64,000 nucleotides of DNA from an uncultured Prevotella sp. (GCA_900315545.1 OMZM01000001.1:62001-126000); one strand, 5' to 3'; counted from the first letter of the stretch, positions 17,832 through 26,455 are shown. The notes: generated by a model not told the origin, from the sequence alone. Numbers and translations: made by a program.

Positions 17832-18803
17832 ATGATAAATAGAGATTTAATCAGGATTAAGATTGTACAGTTAGTATATGCCTATTATCAGAACGGCAAC
17901 CGGAACATTGAAAACGCAGAGAAAGAATTGCTTTTCAGTCTTTCAAAATCATACGACCTATATAACTTTCTCTTAGCCCTCATTGTTGCCACGATGCGCG
18001 AGATGCGCCACAGAAACGACATTGCCACCAACAGGGCAAAGCGCGAGGGCAACCCGCTGCCTGCAACAAAGTTCGTAAACAACCGTTTCGCCATACAGCT
18101 CGAAAACAACGAGATGCTCAACAACTTCTGCTCTATGCAGAAAGTGGTATGGGAAAACGACATAGAATTCATCAAGGGGCTATGCAACTCCATCGAGCAA
18201 AGCAAGATATACGAGGAATACATGACGTCGGACGAAGACAACTATGAGGAAGACCGCGAGATATGGCGACGCATCTACCGCACGCTGATACAGGACAACG
18301 AGTCGCTCGACTCCATACTCGAGGAGAAAAGCCTCTACTGGAACGACGACAAGGAAATAGTAGACACATTCGTGCTGAAAACCATCAAGCGCTTCGACCC
18401 TGCCAACGGCGACAAGCAGGAGTTGCTGCCCGAATACAAGGACGACGACGACCGAGACTTCGCAATATCACTCTTCCGCTCGACAATACTCAACGCCGAA
18501 CAGTACAACAGATACATGAGCGAGGCATCATACAACTGGGACCTCACACGAATGCCATACATGGACGTGGTGATAATGCAGATAGCAATAGCGGAAATGA
18601 TAAACTTCCAGAACATACCGATATCGGTTACCATCAACGAGTACGTCAACATAGCCAAACTATACTCCACACGCAAGAGCGGAGGATACATCAACGGAAT
18701 ACTCGACTCCATAGCACGACACCTCACAGCAAACCGCATCGTCCTCAAGACTATGGACGTCAAGCAGAAAGAAAACGAAGAAAGAACAGAACAAAAACAA
18801 TAA
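17832..18803 (+). CDS. nusB: Transcription antitermination factor NusB, long Bacteroidetes form
   Basis: 323 residues, about twice the size of E. coli NusB. The N-terminal half is all-helical. The conserved NusB C-terminal helices are at about 215-300 (YNWDLTRMPYMDVVIMQIAI, SVTINEYVNIAKLYSTRKSG, GYINGILDSIARHL). NusB with NusE binds boxA RNA for rRNA antitermination. The long N-terminal section is typical of Bacteroidetes homologues. It is first in a five-gene rightward operon with yajC, ybbR, coaE and the DUF5606 gene. The tail is rich in Glu, Lys and Gln. Confidence 0.92.
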   Translation: MINRDLIRIKIVQLVYAYYQNGNRNIENAEKELLFSLSKSYDLYNFLLALIVATMREMRHRNDIATNRAKREGNPLPATKFVNNRFAIQLENNEMLNNFCSMQKVVWENDIEFIKGLCNSIEQSKIYEEYMTSDEDNYEEDREIWRRIYRTLIQDNESLDSILEEKSLYWNDDKEIVDTFVLKTIKRFDPANGDKQELLPEYKDDDDRDFAISLFRSTILNAEQYNRYMSEASYNWDLTRMPYMDVVIMQIAIAEMINFQNIPISVTINEYVNIAKLYSTRKSGGYINGILDSIARHLTANRIVLKTMDVKQKENEERTEQKQ

Positions 18804-18829
18804 TAAAAAAACAATAACACAACAAAACA

Positions 18830-19159
18830 ATGAACACAACATTATTACTTCAGGCAGCAGCGCCACAGGGCGGAAACTTTACTTTCATCATAATGATGGT
18901 AGCAATATTCGCCATCATGTGGCTGTTTATGATTCGTCCGCAGCAGAAAAAGCAAAAGGAAATACGCAAGTTCCAGAACTCACTGACCGAAGGCACAAGC
19001 GTAGTGCTCGGAGGAGGCATCTACGGAACAGTGAAGCGCGTCGACCTGACCACAGGAAAGATTGAAGTGGAAATAGCACGCGGCGTTGTCATCAACGTAG
19101 ACAAATCGTATGTCTTTGCCGACATCAACGCAACACAGATGAACACACAGGCAAAGTAA
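18830..19159 (+). CDS. yajC: Preprotein translocase accessory subunit YajC
   Basis: 109 residues. A single N-terminal membrane helix (about 18-35, IIMMVAIFAIMWLFMIRPQQ) runs into the YajC signature RPQQKKQKEIRKFQNSL. The following beta-rich cytosolic domain has GTSVVLGGGIYGTV. YajC associates with SecDF at the Sec translocon. It lies 26 bp after nusB and 10 bp before ybbR. Confidence 0.95.
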   Translation: MNTTLLLQAAAPQGGNFTFIIMMVAIFAIMWLFMIRPQQKKQKEIRKFQNSLTEGTSVVLGGGIYGTVKRVDLTTGKIEVEIARGVVINVDKSYVFADINATQMNTQAK

Positions 19160-19169
19160 AGACACGGAA

Positions 19170-20147
19170 ATGTCGCAGAACAAGTTGACAAAACAGGCTT
19201 TCAGGGATATCTTGCTCAAGATAATGAGCAGGAAATCCTTGATTTTTTTGTTTTTTCTTGTACTCAGCAGCTTCTTCTGGCTGATGATGACACTCAACGA
19301 AATAACCGAACGCGAAGTATCGGTACCCGTCGTACTGACAAACATTCCGAAAAACGTAGTGCTGACAAGCGACTCCACAGACACGGTGCGCATAACTGTC
19401 AGAGACAAGGGATACATTCTTGCAACCTACCTCTACGGAAACAAGATACGACCCATCAGCATCAACTTCCAGAACTACGCACGCGAGGAAGGACACGGCT
19501 CGGTGCCCAATGCCGACCTGCAACGACTGGTATTCCAACAGCTGTACAACTCGTCGCGCATATCTGCCATAAAGCCCGAGAAACTCGACTTCTACTTCAG
19601 CTACGGCGACTCAAAGAAAGTGCCGGTACGCTTTCAGGGAAAAGTCGCTGCGGGCGAAAACTACTTCATTACCGACACACGCATAATGCCGGACAGCGTT
19701 ACCATCTACGCACTGAAAGAGCTGCTCGACAAGATAGAATACGTCAGAATAGAGCCACTCAACCTGCAAAACGTCATCGACACAGTCAGGACAACAGTAA
19801 GGATAGAAAGGCTGACAGGCGTAAAAGCCGTGCCTGCCGAAGTACAGATAGAACTCTATCCCGACGTACTGACCGAAAAAACAATAGAAGTGCCTATCAC
19901 ATGCATCAACATGCCAGAGGGAAAGGCACTGAGAACATTCCCGTCGAAAGCAAGCGTACACTTCGTCGTGGGAGCATCGCTATACCGCTCAATCACGCCA
20001 GAGGCTTTCTCAGTGGTCGTAGACTACAAGGAACTGATGGAACATCCCGACGAAAAGTGCACACTGCACCTGCAGGCAATGCCAAACGGAGTATCGAAGG
20101 CTCAGCTGGAGTTCGACCAGGTGGACTATCTCATAGAGCAGATATGA
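19170..20147 (+). CDS. YbbR-like domain membrane protein
   Basis: 325 residues with one N-terminal membrane helix (about 22-42, SLIFLFFLVLSSFFWLMMTL). The extracytoplasmic part has YbbR-like beta repeats, each beginning with a short hydrophobic-Pro-Val pattern (VSVPVVLTNIPKNV, KVPVRFQGKVAAG, IEVPITCINMPEG). CdaR-type YbbR proteins regulate diadenylate cyclase in Firmicutes, but no cdaA gene is adjacent, so its partner is unknown. The position between yajC and coaE is typical for Bacteroidetes. Confidence 0.82.
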   Translation: MSQNKLTKQAFRDILLKIMSRKSLIFLFFLVLSSFFWLMMTLNEITEREVSVPVVLTNIPKNVVLTSDSTDTVRITVRDKGYILATYLYGNKIRPISINFQNYAREEGHGSVPNADLQRLVFQQLYNSSRISAIKPEKLDFYFSYGDSKKVPVRFQGKVAAGENYFITDTRIMPDSVTIYALKELLDKIEYVRIEPLNLQNVIDTVRTTVRIERLTGVKAVPAEVQIELYPDVLTEKTIEVPITCINMPEGKALRTFPSKASVHFVVGASLYRSITPEAFSVVVDYKELMEHPDEKCTLHLQAMPNGVSKAQLEFDQVDYLIEQI

Positions 20148-20212
20148 CACCAAACTGAGTCGGTACGCATGACGGCAACAGGCAACGGTGCCGCCAAAAG
20201 CAAGGATAAAGC

Positions 20213-20797
20213 ATGAAAAAGAAGAAACACATTGCCATAACAGGCGGCATTGGCAGCGGAAAATCATACGTCGCACAACGACTGAAAGCACACGGCATCG
20301 ATGTGTACGACTGCGACGATGCAGCAAAGCGCATAATGGCAACATCTGCCGACGTAAAAAGGAAAATGAAAAGGCTCGTCGGCAACAACGCATACATAGA
20401 CGGAAAACTGAACAAACCCGTCGTGGCACAGTTTCTGCTCATGTCCGACAGCAACCGAGAGGCTATAAACAACATCGTGCATCCTGCCGTTGCCGACGAC
20501 TACATGAAGTCTGGCAAGCACTGGATAGAGAGCGCCATACTCTTCGACAGCGGCTTCGACAAGAAACTTCCGATAGACAAGATTATCTGCGTAACGGCAC
20601 CGACCGACGTAAGGATAAGAAGAATAGTGTCGCGCGACGGCATAAGCAGCGACAAGGCTAAGGAGTGGATAGACAAACAGCAAGAACAAGACATCGTGAG
20701 AAGCATGTCTGACTACGAAATAGTCAACGACGGACAAGCCGACATAGACACACAGATAGACAATATTCTGAATGAACTAAATAATAACAATAAGTAA
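20213..20797 (+). CDS. coaE: Dephospho-CoA kinase
   Basis: 194 residues. It phosphorylates dephospho-CoA, the last step of CoA synthesis. The Walker A loop GGIGSGKS is at residues 10-17, followed by VYDCDDAAKRIM and the lid region RIRRIVSRDGIS. It follows ybbR by 65 bp and precedes the DUF5606 gene by 12 bp. Confidence 0.93.
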   Translation: MKKKKHIAITGGIGSGKSYVAQRLKAHGIDVYDCDDAAKRIMATSADVKRKMKRLVGNNAYIDGKLNKPVVAQFLLMSDSNREAINNIVHPAVADDYMKSGKHWIESAILFDSGFDKKLPIDKIICVTAPTDVRIRRIVSRDGISSDKAKEWIDKQQEQDIVRSMSDYEIVNDGQADIDTQIDNILNELNNNNK

Positions 20798-20809
20798 CAA
20801 TTAAGAACT

Positions 20810-21256
20810 ATGCAACAGACAATTCTTTCAATTTCAGGTAAACCTGGTTTATACAAACTCGTATCAAGAGGCAACCGCAACCTTATCGTTGAAGCAATAG
20901 ACGAAACACACAAGCGCATGCCTGCCTTTGCAACCGACCGCGTAACAAGTCTTGCCGACATCGCAATATACACCGAAAGCGAAGACGTGCCACTCATGAA
21001 CGTGCTGGCAGCACTGCGCGACAAGGAAAACGGCAAGGAATGCTCTATCAACTACAAGAAAGTCGGCAGCGACGAACTGCGTCAGTATTTCGCAACCATA
21101 CTGCCCGACTTCGACAACGACCGCGTACGCGATGCAGACATAAAGAAACTGCTGTCGTGGTACAACATACTCGTGAAGAACGGAATCACCGACTTTGAGG
21201 AGGAAATGAAGCCTACAGAAGGCGACAACATCGACGACCGCAAGGAACAAGAATAA
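20810..21256 (+). CDS. DUF5606 family protein
   Basis: 148 residues, soluble, with an acidic tail (GDNIDDRKEQE). The beginning ILSISGKPGLYKLVSRGNR and the KKVGSDELRQYFATILPDFD segment match the Bacteroidetes DUF5606 family, which habitually follows coaE. No function is known. It is the last gene of the nusB operon and is followed 15 bp later by a strong terminator. Confidence 0.82.
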   Translation: MQQTILSISGKPGLYKLVSRGNRNLIVEAIDETHKRMPAFATDRVTSLADIAIYTESEDVPLMNVLAALRDKENGKECSINYKKVGSDELRQYFATILPDFDNDRVRDADIKKLLSWYNILVKNGITDFEEEMKPTEGDNIDDRKEQE

Positions 21257-21271
21257 AACTTCAACAGCTGT

Positions 21272-21317
21272 CAGCAGGGCATTTATAATCTTTCTATAAA
21301 TGCCCTGCTGCCTTTTT
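21272..21317 (+). terminator. Rho-independent terminator of the nusB operon
   Basis: A perfect 16-bp stem, CAGCAGGGCATTTATA (21272-21287) with TATAAATGCCCTGCTG (21295-21310), closes a 7-nt loop and is followed by CCTTTTT. Confidence 0.9.
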
Positions 21318-21407
21318 ATGCCGTCCGAACATTACAGACATACCTGCTTTCTTTCAGCACAACAGGCGCGGAAACGAGCAAATAAAGTGCATCGCACGTT
21401 GATATAC

Positions 21408-21495
21408 AGCAAACCGCAGTCATATATGAAGCAAACTGCAACCATATATAAAGCAAACGGCAACCATATATAAAGCAAACCGTAGTCATATATAA
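21408..21495. repeat. Four tandem 22-bp repeats
   Basis: Units start at 21408, 21430, 21452 and 21474. Each is about AGCAAACnGCAACCATATAT plus two bases. They differ at two to four positions each. The copies are direct and contiguous, with no spacer, and lie in the 450-bp gap between the nusB operon terminator and hsp20. The CATATAT part is self-complementary. Confidence 0.9.
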
Positions 21496-21604
21496 TATGT
21501 TCACGCGCGTACTTTATTAATAATACTACCGTAAAAGCATAAGGTAAAGAAATTCAATCACGTCATTTTGTCGCTAAAATATGACAAGTTGGCATATTAT
21601 TCAG

Positions 21605-21621
21605 ATTGGTACAGTTATTGT
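21605..21621 (+). promoter_or_regulatory. Possible sigma-54-like promoter of hsp20
   Basis: TTGGTACAGTTATTGTA resembles the sigma-54 pattern YTGGCACGnnnnTTGCW, with GG and GT ten bases apart instead of GG and GC. The leader would be about 70 nt. No TAnnTTTG box is evident here. Weak evidence. Confidence 0.3.
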
Positions 21622-21704
21622 AGTATATATAAGTGAGAGCCTGACGATAAAGGCTTAAAAAACAAAAGACAATAACAACTAATAAAGAATAGGAGATTAA
21701 GACT

Positions 21705-22133
21705 ATGATGTATCCATCAACTTACAGAAAAAATTGGCTACCTGAAGTATTCAACGACTTTTTCAACACTGACTATATGCCACGCATCAACGCGACAGCA
21801 CCAGCCATCAACGTCATGGAACACGAGAATGGCTACCGCGTAGAACTTGCTGCTCCAGGCATGAAGAAGGAAGACTTTGAAGTAAACATCGACCATGAGG
21901 GCAACCTTACCATAAAGATGGAATGCAAGCGAGAGGCTAAGGAGGAGGACAAGAAGTCGCGCTATCTGCGCCGCGAGTTTGCCTACTCAAAATATTCGCA
22001 GACTCTGATACTGCCGGAAGACGTCGACAAGGACAAGATTAGTGCTCGCGTAGAAGACGGTGTACTGATCATCGAACTGCCGAAAGTAGTGAAAGAAGAA
22101 GTGAAAGTGGCACGTCAAATTACAGTAGGATAA
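21705..22133 (+). CDS. Hsp20/alpha-crystallin small heat shock protein
   Basis: 142 residues. A short N-terminal region (LPEVFNDFFNTDYM) precedes the alpha-crystallin domain (about 30-125): AINVMEHENGYRVELAAPG, KEDFEVNIDHEGNLTIKME. The C-terminal IELPK holds a variant of the I-x-I oligomerisation motif. It acts as an ATP-independent holdase chaperone in the cytoplasm. The gene is monocistronic, preceded by an A-rich ribosome binding region (AATAGGAGATTAAG). Confidence 0.93.
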   Translation: MMYPSTYRKNWLPEVFNDFFNTDYMPRINATAPAINVMEHENGYRVELAAPGMKKEDFEVNIDHEGNLTIKMECKREAKEEDKKSRYLRREFAYSKYSQTLILPEDVDKDKISARVEDGVLIIELPKVVKEEVKVARQITVG

Positions 22134-22175
22134 AATAATAAAATACTTTTTACGCTTACTTTAAGAAAAAAACTT

Positions 22176-22183
22176 TACCTTTG
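22176..22183 (+). promoter_or_regulatory. -7 box of the Ca/Na antiporter gene
   Basis: TACCTTTG matches TAnnTTTG and lies 50 bp upstream of the start codon. Confidence 0.5.
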
Positions 22184-22232
22184 CATCCGTGTTTCAGTAA
22201 GAGACAGGATCAAAGGTAAAGTTTTTATTATT

Positions 22233-23192
22233 ATGATATTCGACATTATACTTATTATTGTAGGCATCGTAGCAGTGCTTTATGGTGCCGACCGCATGAC
22301 CGAAGGTGCCGTTGCACTGGCAAAGCGCATACATATTCCAGAGATAGTGATAGGTCTGACCATCGTCGCCATAGGCACGTCGGCGCCAGAACTGTTTGTC
22401 AGTACCGTGTCGGCACTGAACGGCACGCCCGACCTGGCTGTCGGCAACGTTGTCGGAAGCAACACTTTCAACACTCTTCTCATAGCCGGCGCAGCGGCGG
22501 CTGTGGCACCTATCGACATCAGCAGAATTACTGTAAAGCGCGACCTGCCGCTTGCGGCTCTCTCCTCGCTGCTGCTGATAGTGCTGTGTCTTGACTCTGA
22601 CATATCGAGGACAGACGCTCTGATGCTTTTTGCAGGGTTTATTATCTTCATGGTAATTACCGTCATGCCTGCAATAAAAGACCATAAAGGCAGTGAACAG
22701 CCAACGGCAGAAGCGGCAAAGACAGACAGCGAAACCGCAAAAGCACCATATTCCGTTATGAAGGCGGTAGGACTCATCATTTTAGGGCTGGCACTGCTTG
22801 TTGCCGGAAGCAACATTTTCGTCGACAATGCATCGCAACTGGCTGTTGCACTCGGTGTCAGCCAGGCCGTAGTAGGTCTGACAATAGTTGCCGGAGGAAC
22901 GTCTCTGCCCGAACTGGCTACAAGCGTCGTGGCTGCCCGCAAGGGTCAAAGCGCAATCGCAATAGGCAACGTCTTGGGGTCAAACATATTCAATATATTG
23001 ATGATTCTCGGTATTACCGGCATCATACAGCCTATGAAGATAGAGGGAATTACAATCATTGACCTTGCAACAATGCTCATAAGCATCATACTGCTATGGC
23101 TTTTCTCGTTCACAAAACTGAAGGTGCAGCGTTGGGAAGGCATCGTTCTGCTTATGATTTTCGCAGCCTACATGGCATGGCTGTTGCACTGA
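22233..23192 (+). CDS. Calcium/sodium antiporter, CaCA family (YrbG-like)
   Basis: 319 residues with about ten membrane helices in two inverted halves. Each half carries the ion-binding alpha repeat. The first is GTSAPELFVSTVSAL (about 49-63) with VGNVVGSNTFN. The second is GGTSLPELATSVVAA with IGNVLGSNIFN (about 223-257). The Glu of each PEL is the expected cation ligand. A hydrophilic loop (about 145-172, KGSEQPTAEAAKTDSE) divides the halves. Single gene with its own promoter and terminator. Confidence 0.93.
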   Translation: MIFDIILIIVGIVAVLYGADRMTEGAVALAKRIHIPEIVIGLTIVAIGTSAPELFVSTVSALNGTPDLAVGNVVGSNTFNTLLIAGAAAAVAPIDISRITVKRDLPLAALSSLLLIVLCLDSDISRTDALMLFAGFIIFMVITVMPAIKDHKGSEQPTAEAAKTDSETAKAPYSVMKAVGLIILGLALLVAGSNIFVDNASQLAVALGVSQAVVGLTIVAGGTSLPELATSVVAARKGQSAIAIGNVLGSNIFNILMILGITGIIQPMKIEGITIIDLATMLISIILLWLFSFTKLKVQRWEGIVLLMIFAAYMAWLLH

Positions 23193-23228
23193 TTGCCAGT
23201 GAAGGAGCACTTTACATAGACAAAGCAT

Positions 23229-23275
23229 ATATAACTGAAGCCTGCATCGACGGTCGATGCAGGCTTCAGTTATAT
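23229..23275. terminator. Bidirectional terminator between convergent genes
   Basis: A perfect 22-bp inverted repeat (23229-23250 with 23254-23275) encloses a 3-nt CGG loop. It lies between the convergent Ca/Na antiporter and the TlpA-like gene and can stop transcription from both sides, although T-tracts are short. Confidence 0.75.
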
Positions 23276-23289
23276 GATATGTGCTGCTG

Positions 23290-24351
23290 TTACTTCAGCA
23301 GTTCCTCGAGTTTTTGCAACAAGCCTGAGCCGCGAAGGTCAGATGCGACGATACGACCCTCGCCGTCTAACAGTACATTTGACGGTATAGACATCACTCC
23401 GTAGAGTGCGGCTGCATCGCTCTGCCAGTACTTCAGGTCAGACAACTGCGGCCACGTCATGCCCAGTTTCTCTACCGACGACTTCCACGCAGCAGCATCC
23501 TTGTCGAACGAAATGCCTATTATCTCGTATCCCTTGTCCTTAAAAAGCCTGTAGCTTTCCACTACTGTAGGCATCTCTTTGCGGCACGGACCGCACCAAC
23601 TTGCCCAGAAATCGATGAGCACATACTTGCCCTTGCCGCACCACTCGCTGAGTTTGCGCTTGTTGCCATCCATATCCGGCAGTTCGATGTCGCTGTACAT
23701 TAATCCCGGACGTTTCTTTTCGAGTCCGGCATATACACGCTTCACTGTTGTCATGGCGGGATGGTTATAGTATGGAGTGGTAGGTTTCATGAAAGGAGTA
23801 AGCTCGTCGTAAGTCAGTTCATACATCATTTCCGGCAGGAACACGACAGGTATCATCGTCTCAGTAGCCTCCTGCAGCAATTCCAACTTAGCCTTTTTCA
23901 CTTCCTCTACCATTGCCTCTGCCTGTCGTTGCTTATCCTCATCGCTCACATTGCCCTTATATTCTGCCAGTTTCATCAGTTCGTTGCTGAGTTCTTTGTC
24001 CATCCCCGTGAACACAAAGTCGGCTGCGGCAATCGCTTCATTCTGTTCCGAGCCTGTAAGCTCCTGAGTCTCAAGATAGACTTTCACTGCCGTGCCGTCG
24101 GCAATGAACGGTATGTAGAAATCCTCTGTGCCTACTCCGAGAATGGCATCGTCGGAAACTTCGCTTTCGAAGCTGAACTTTCCGTCCTTGACGGTTGCCT
24201 CTCCGAGTTCCTGCGGACGACGGTCGAGAATGTAGATTTTCACTTTCTTTACCTCTGCCGGTGCCGTTCCACTGACAGAAACCTTAACTTTTGCCTGTGC
24301 AACGACTGCCATGAGCAACATCATTGCAATAAAATAAAATCGTCTGGTCAT
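23290..24351 (-). CDS. TlpA-like thiol-disulfide oxidoreductase with DUF4369 N-terminus
   Basis: 353 residues. A signal peptide (MTRRFYFIAMMLLMAVVAQA) leads to a DUF4369-like beta domain (about 22-120), a helical linker with KDKQRQ-like charged segments, and a thioredoxin/AhpC-TSA domain (about 225-350). The thioredoxin domain has the WASWCGPC active site (CGPC at 253-256) and a cis-Pro region MSIPSN. It likely reduces or isomerises disulfides in the periplasm. The preceding gene on the same strand ends 13 bp upstream, so the two are probably cotranscribed. Confidence 0.9.
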   Translation of the reverse strand: MTRRFYFIAMMLLMAVVAQAKVKVSVSGTAPAEVKKVKIYILDRRPQELGEATVKDGKFSFESEVSDDAILGVGTEDFYIPFIADGTAVKVYLETQELTGSEQNEAIAAADFVFTGMDKELSNELMKLAEYKGNVSDEDKQRQAEAMVEEVKKAKLELLQEATETMIPVVFLPEMMYELTYDELTPFMKPTTPYYNHPAMTTVKRVYAGLEKKRPGLMYSDIELPDMDGNKRKLSEWCGKGKYVLIDFWASWCGPCRKEMPTVVESYRLFKDKGYEIIGISFDKDAAAWKSSVEKLGMTWPQLSDLKYWQSDAAALYGVMSIPSNVLLDGEGRIVASDLRGSGLLQKLEELLK

Positions 24352-24364
24352 TGTTTTTTATAAT

Positions 24365-25510
24365 TTAGTTATTCTTGTTTCTTTTCTTGCTTGCCCTTTT
24401 TGCTTCCGCGCGATGCCGTATGTCGTCCTGCAACTGCTTGACAAGCGCCATCTTAGTTACTATTTCTTCCGACACGGCAGGTATGTTGTGAGCCACGATA
24501 TAGTCGTTCAGTTGCTCGCTCGTCATCATCGGTTGTCCCGACTTCCTCATGTCCTTGCATTCCCTCACGCTTGCCTTGTATTCTTCTTTGGTAAGATATT
24601 CCGCCTTGCCTACATAGAATTCCCTGAAATCATCCATAAGCAATGCATCGCCAAACAAATTAGTCATCACCGCCATTCGCGAGTTCAGCGCCATCAGGTC
24701 TGTCTGCGAGACATAGTTGTTGTCTGTCTTTCGATATACGGCATTTGCCGTTTGCTCCTTGATACGGTAGTTGATGAACAGCACTTTCATGTTTTTCTCA
24801 TCGTCGGGCGATACGAAATCGAGTGCGAAATGTATTATACTGTCGTTTGCGTCGTCAGCTATCAAGCCCACGTCAGCACCCTTTCTGCTTATGACTGTCT
24901 TGCCTTCATCCGTTTCGCGCAGGGAGTACACATCATATTTCCGCATCCATTCTATATACGAAATGTTAGTCAGCAGTCCTGCAAAAGGTCCGATGCTTTG
25001 CATATTCTTTACTTTCATCTCTCCCGTCTTCAGGTTTCGTGCAAACAAGACTTGTTTTTCAGCCTTCTTGTCTGTCCCCAAAAACAGATATATGCGAATC
25101 ATTCCGTCGTAGAAAGACTCATCCGGTCCGATGTCATACTTGTCTTTTGTCAGCCTGTTCATCTCGTAGTTACGGGCATATCCCGTAAGGCAGATGCAGT
25201 GGCTCTTGGGTTTCTGATATACCACTTCTCCGAGCTGATATTCCGACGGCTCAAGAAAGACGTCGCCGGAAAGGTCTTTCACGTCGACTTTCCTTGCCAC
25301 ATAGGCTACATGGGTTATGCGTACGGACTCGGCACTGCCAACGTCCGGCATCTCGCCTGTCAGCGACGTGTTGCCGAGAAAGTTGCCGTCCTGACTGAAT
25401 ACGGAAGCATAGGGAACCGGCTGTCTGTCGGTTTTGTCTCTGACGATGGTTTGGGCAACGGCAGAAATAGTGGCTATAGCGAAAAAAGCGAATAAGATTA
25501 TTCTTCTCAT
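24365..25510 (-). CDS. Secreted protein with carboxypeptidase-like regulatory domain
   Basis: 381 residues from MRRIILFAFFAIATISAVAQ, a clear signal peptide; in-frame Mets at 25558 and 25570 would place it internally. A CarboxypepD_reg-like beta domain follows (about 20-85 of the mature region, KTDRQPVPYASVFSQDGNFL, SGDVFLEPSEYQLGEVVY). The rest matches no family I recognise and ends in a basic tail (KRASKKRNKNN). It precedes the TlpA-like gene by 13 bp, so both may work in the periplasm or at the outer membrane. Function unknown. Confidence 0.75.
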   Translation of the reverse strand: MRRIILFAFFAIATISAVAQTIVRDKTDRQPVPYASVFSQDGNFLGNTSLTGEMPDVGSAESVRITHVAYVARKVDVKDLSGDVFLEPSEYQLGEVVYQKPKSHCICLTGYARNYEMNRLTKDKYDIGPDESFYDGMIRIYLFLGTDKKAEKQVLFARNLKTGEMKVKNMQSIGPFAGLLTNISYIEWMRKYDVYSLRETDEGKTVISRKGADVGLIADDANDSIIHFALDFVSPDDEKNMKVLFINYRIKEQTANAVYRKTDNNYVSQTDLMALNSRMAVMTNLFGDALLMDDFREFYVGKAEYLTKEEYKASVRECKDMRKSGQPMMTSEQLNDYIVAHNIPAVSEEIVTKMALVKQLQDDIRHRAEAKRASKKRNKNN

Positions 25511-25589
25511 AGCTTTATTTGATGGGGTTCTTTTAAACTGTTTGTCTGTGAGATACATTGTCGTTACCACACATATATTTTCTGTTTTG

Positions 25590-25597
25590 CAAAGTTA
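25590..25597 (-). promoter_or_regulatory. -7 box of the secreted protein/TlpA operon
   Basis: TAACTTTG on the minus strand. The leader to the chosen start at 25510 would be about 73 nt. Confidence 0.5.
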
Positions 25598-25657
25598 GTG
25601 AATATTTTTTGATTTCTCCTGTATATTGCAGAAAAACAACAAAAATAACCTTTTCCT

Positions 25658-25689
25658 TTTTGCAGTTTGCTTATTTTATAGTATCTTTG
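25658..25689 (+). promoter_or_regulatory. Promoter of the riboswitch-controlled queuosine operon
   Basis: TTTTG (-33, 25658-25662), a 19-bp spacer and TATCTTTG (-7, 25682-25689). The start of transcription is expected near 25695, just before the riboswitch hairpin. Confidence 0.65.
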
Positions 25690-25705
25690 CAGCCGTTTTA
25701 GCGAC

Positions 25706-25738
25706 AAAGAGTGCTTGGTAACCTCTTAAAAAACAAGA
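25706..25738 (+). promoter_or_regulatory. preQ1-I-like riboswitch
   Basis: Stem P1 is AAGAG (25707-25711) with CTCTT (25723-25727), around the loop TGCTTGGTAAC. An A-rich tail and CAAG (25734-25737) follow. CAAG can pair with CTTG in the loop (25714-25717) to form the H-type pseudoknot of preQ1-I aptamers. The GGTAAC loop end and the AAAAAACAAG tail resemble known examples. The ATG begins 5 nt after the pseudoknot, so ligand binding would hide the translation start. The downstream genes are a queuosine precursor transporter and QueF, which strengthens the call. Confidence 0.78.
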
Positions 25739-25741
25739 AAA

Positions 25742-26431
25742 ATGAATAAACAAAGAAACACTGTAAGTGTGCTGTTTATGCTTTTCAGCATACTTTTCTG
25801 CGTTTGCCTGATAGCGGCAAACCTGTTCGCAACAAAGCAAATAGCGCTTGGAAGCATCAGTCTCACCGGAGGCTTGCTGATTTTCCCTGTATCCTACATT
25901 GTCAACGACTGCGTTTGCGAAGTCTGGGGCTATCGCAAGGCACGTCTGCTGATATGGACCGGCTTTGCCATGAACTTCTTTTTTGTCATCATGGGAGCCC
26001 TGTGCGACATCATTCCGCCAGCGCCCTACTATGAGAATGCTGCCGGTTTTCACGGTGTTTTCGGCTTGGCACCGCGCGTTGCCTTAGCCTCTTTCTGCGC
26101 ATTCCTCGTAGGTTCGTTTCTCAATGCCTATGTCAGGAGCCGCATGAAGATAGCCTCTAAGGGCAGAAACTTCTCAGCGCGTGCCGTCGTAAGCACTATC
26201 GTGGGCGAATGTGCCGACTCCGTAATATTTTTCCCGCTGGCACTTGGCGGCGTCATTCCTACTGAGGCTCTGCCCGAGCTCATGTTCTGGCAGGTTGTGC
26301 TGAAGACGGCTTACGAGATAGTCGTATTGCCGCTGACTATCAGAGTGGTGGCTTTCCTGAAGCGACACGAGCAGTCTGACGTCTACGACGAGGGCGTAAA
26401 CTACTCGGTTTGGAAGATTTTTAATATATAA
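25742..26431 (+). CDS. Queuosine precursor transporter (YhhQ/VUT family)
   Basis: 229 residues with about six membrane helices. Family markers are the N-terminal ANLFATKQIAL, FPVSYIVNDCVCEVWGYRKAR and VVSTIVGECADSVIFFPLAL. YhhQ-type proteins import preQ0 or preQ1 for tRNA queuosine. It is directly preceded by a preQ1-I-like riboswitch and followed after 24 bp by queF. Together they form a small operon for acquiring and reducing the queuosine precursor. Confidence 0.92.
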   Translation: MNKQRNTVSVLFMLFSILFCVCLIAANLFATKQIALGSISLTGGLLIFPVSYIVNDCVCEVWGYRKARLLIWTGFAMNFFFVIMGALCDIIPPAPYYENAAGFHGVFGLAPRVALASFCAFLVGSFLNAYVRSRMKIASKGRNFSARAVVSTIVGECADSVIFFPLALGGVIPTEALPELMFWQVVLKTAYEIVVLPLTIRVVAFLKRHEQSDVYDEGVNYSVWKIFNI

Positions 26432-26455
26432 ATATGTAAATACTGACATATAGCA

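Noticed and set aside
21408-21495. Short reading frame on the minus strand through the 22-bp repeats (21316-21504)
   Set aside because: The peptide is only the translated repeat; no ribosome binding site or homologous protein character.
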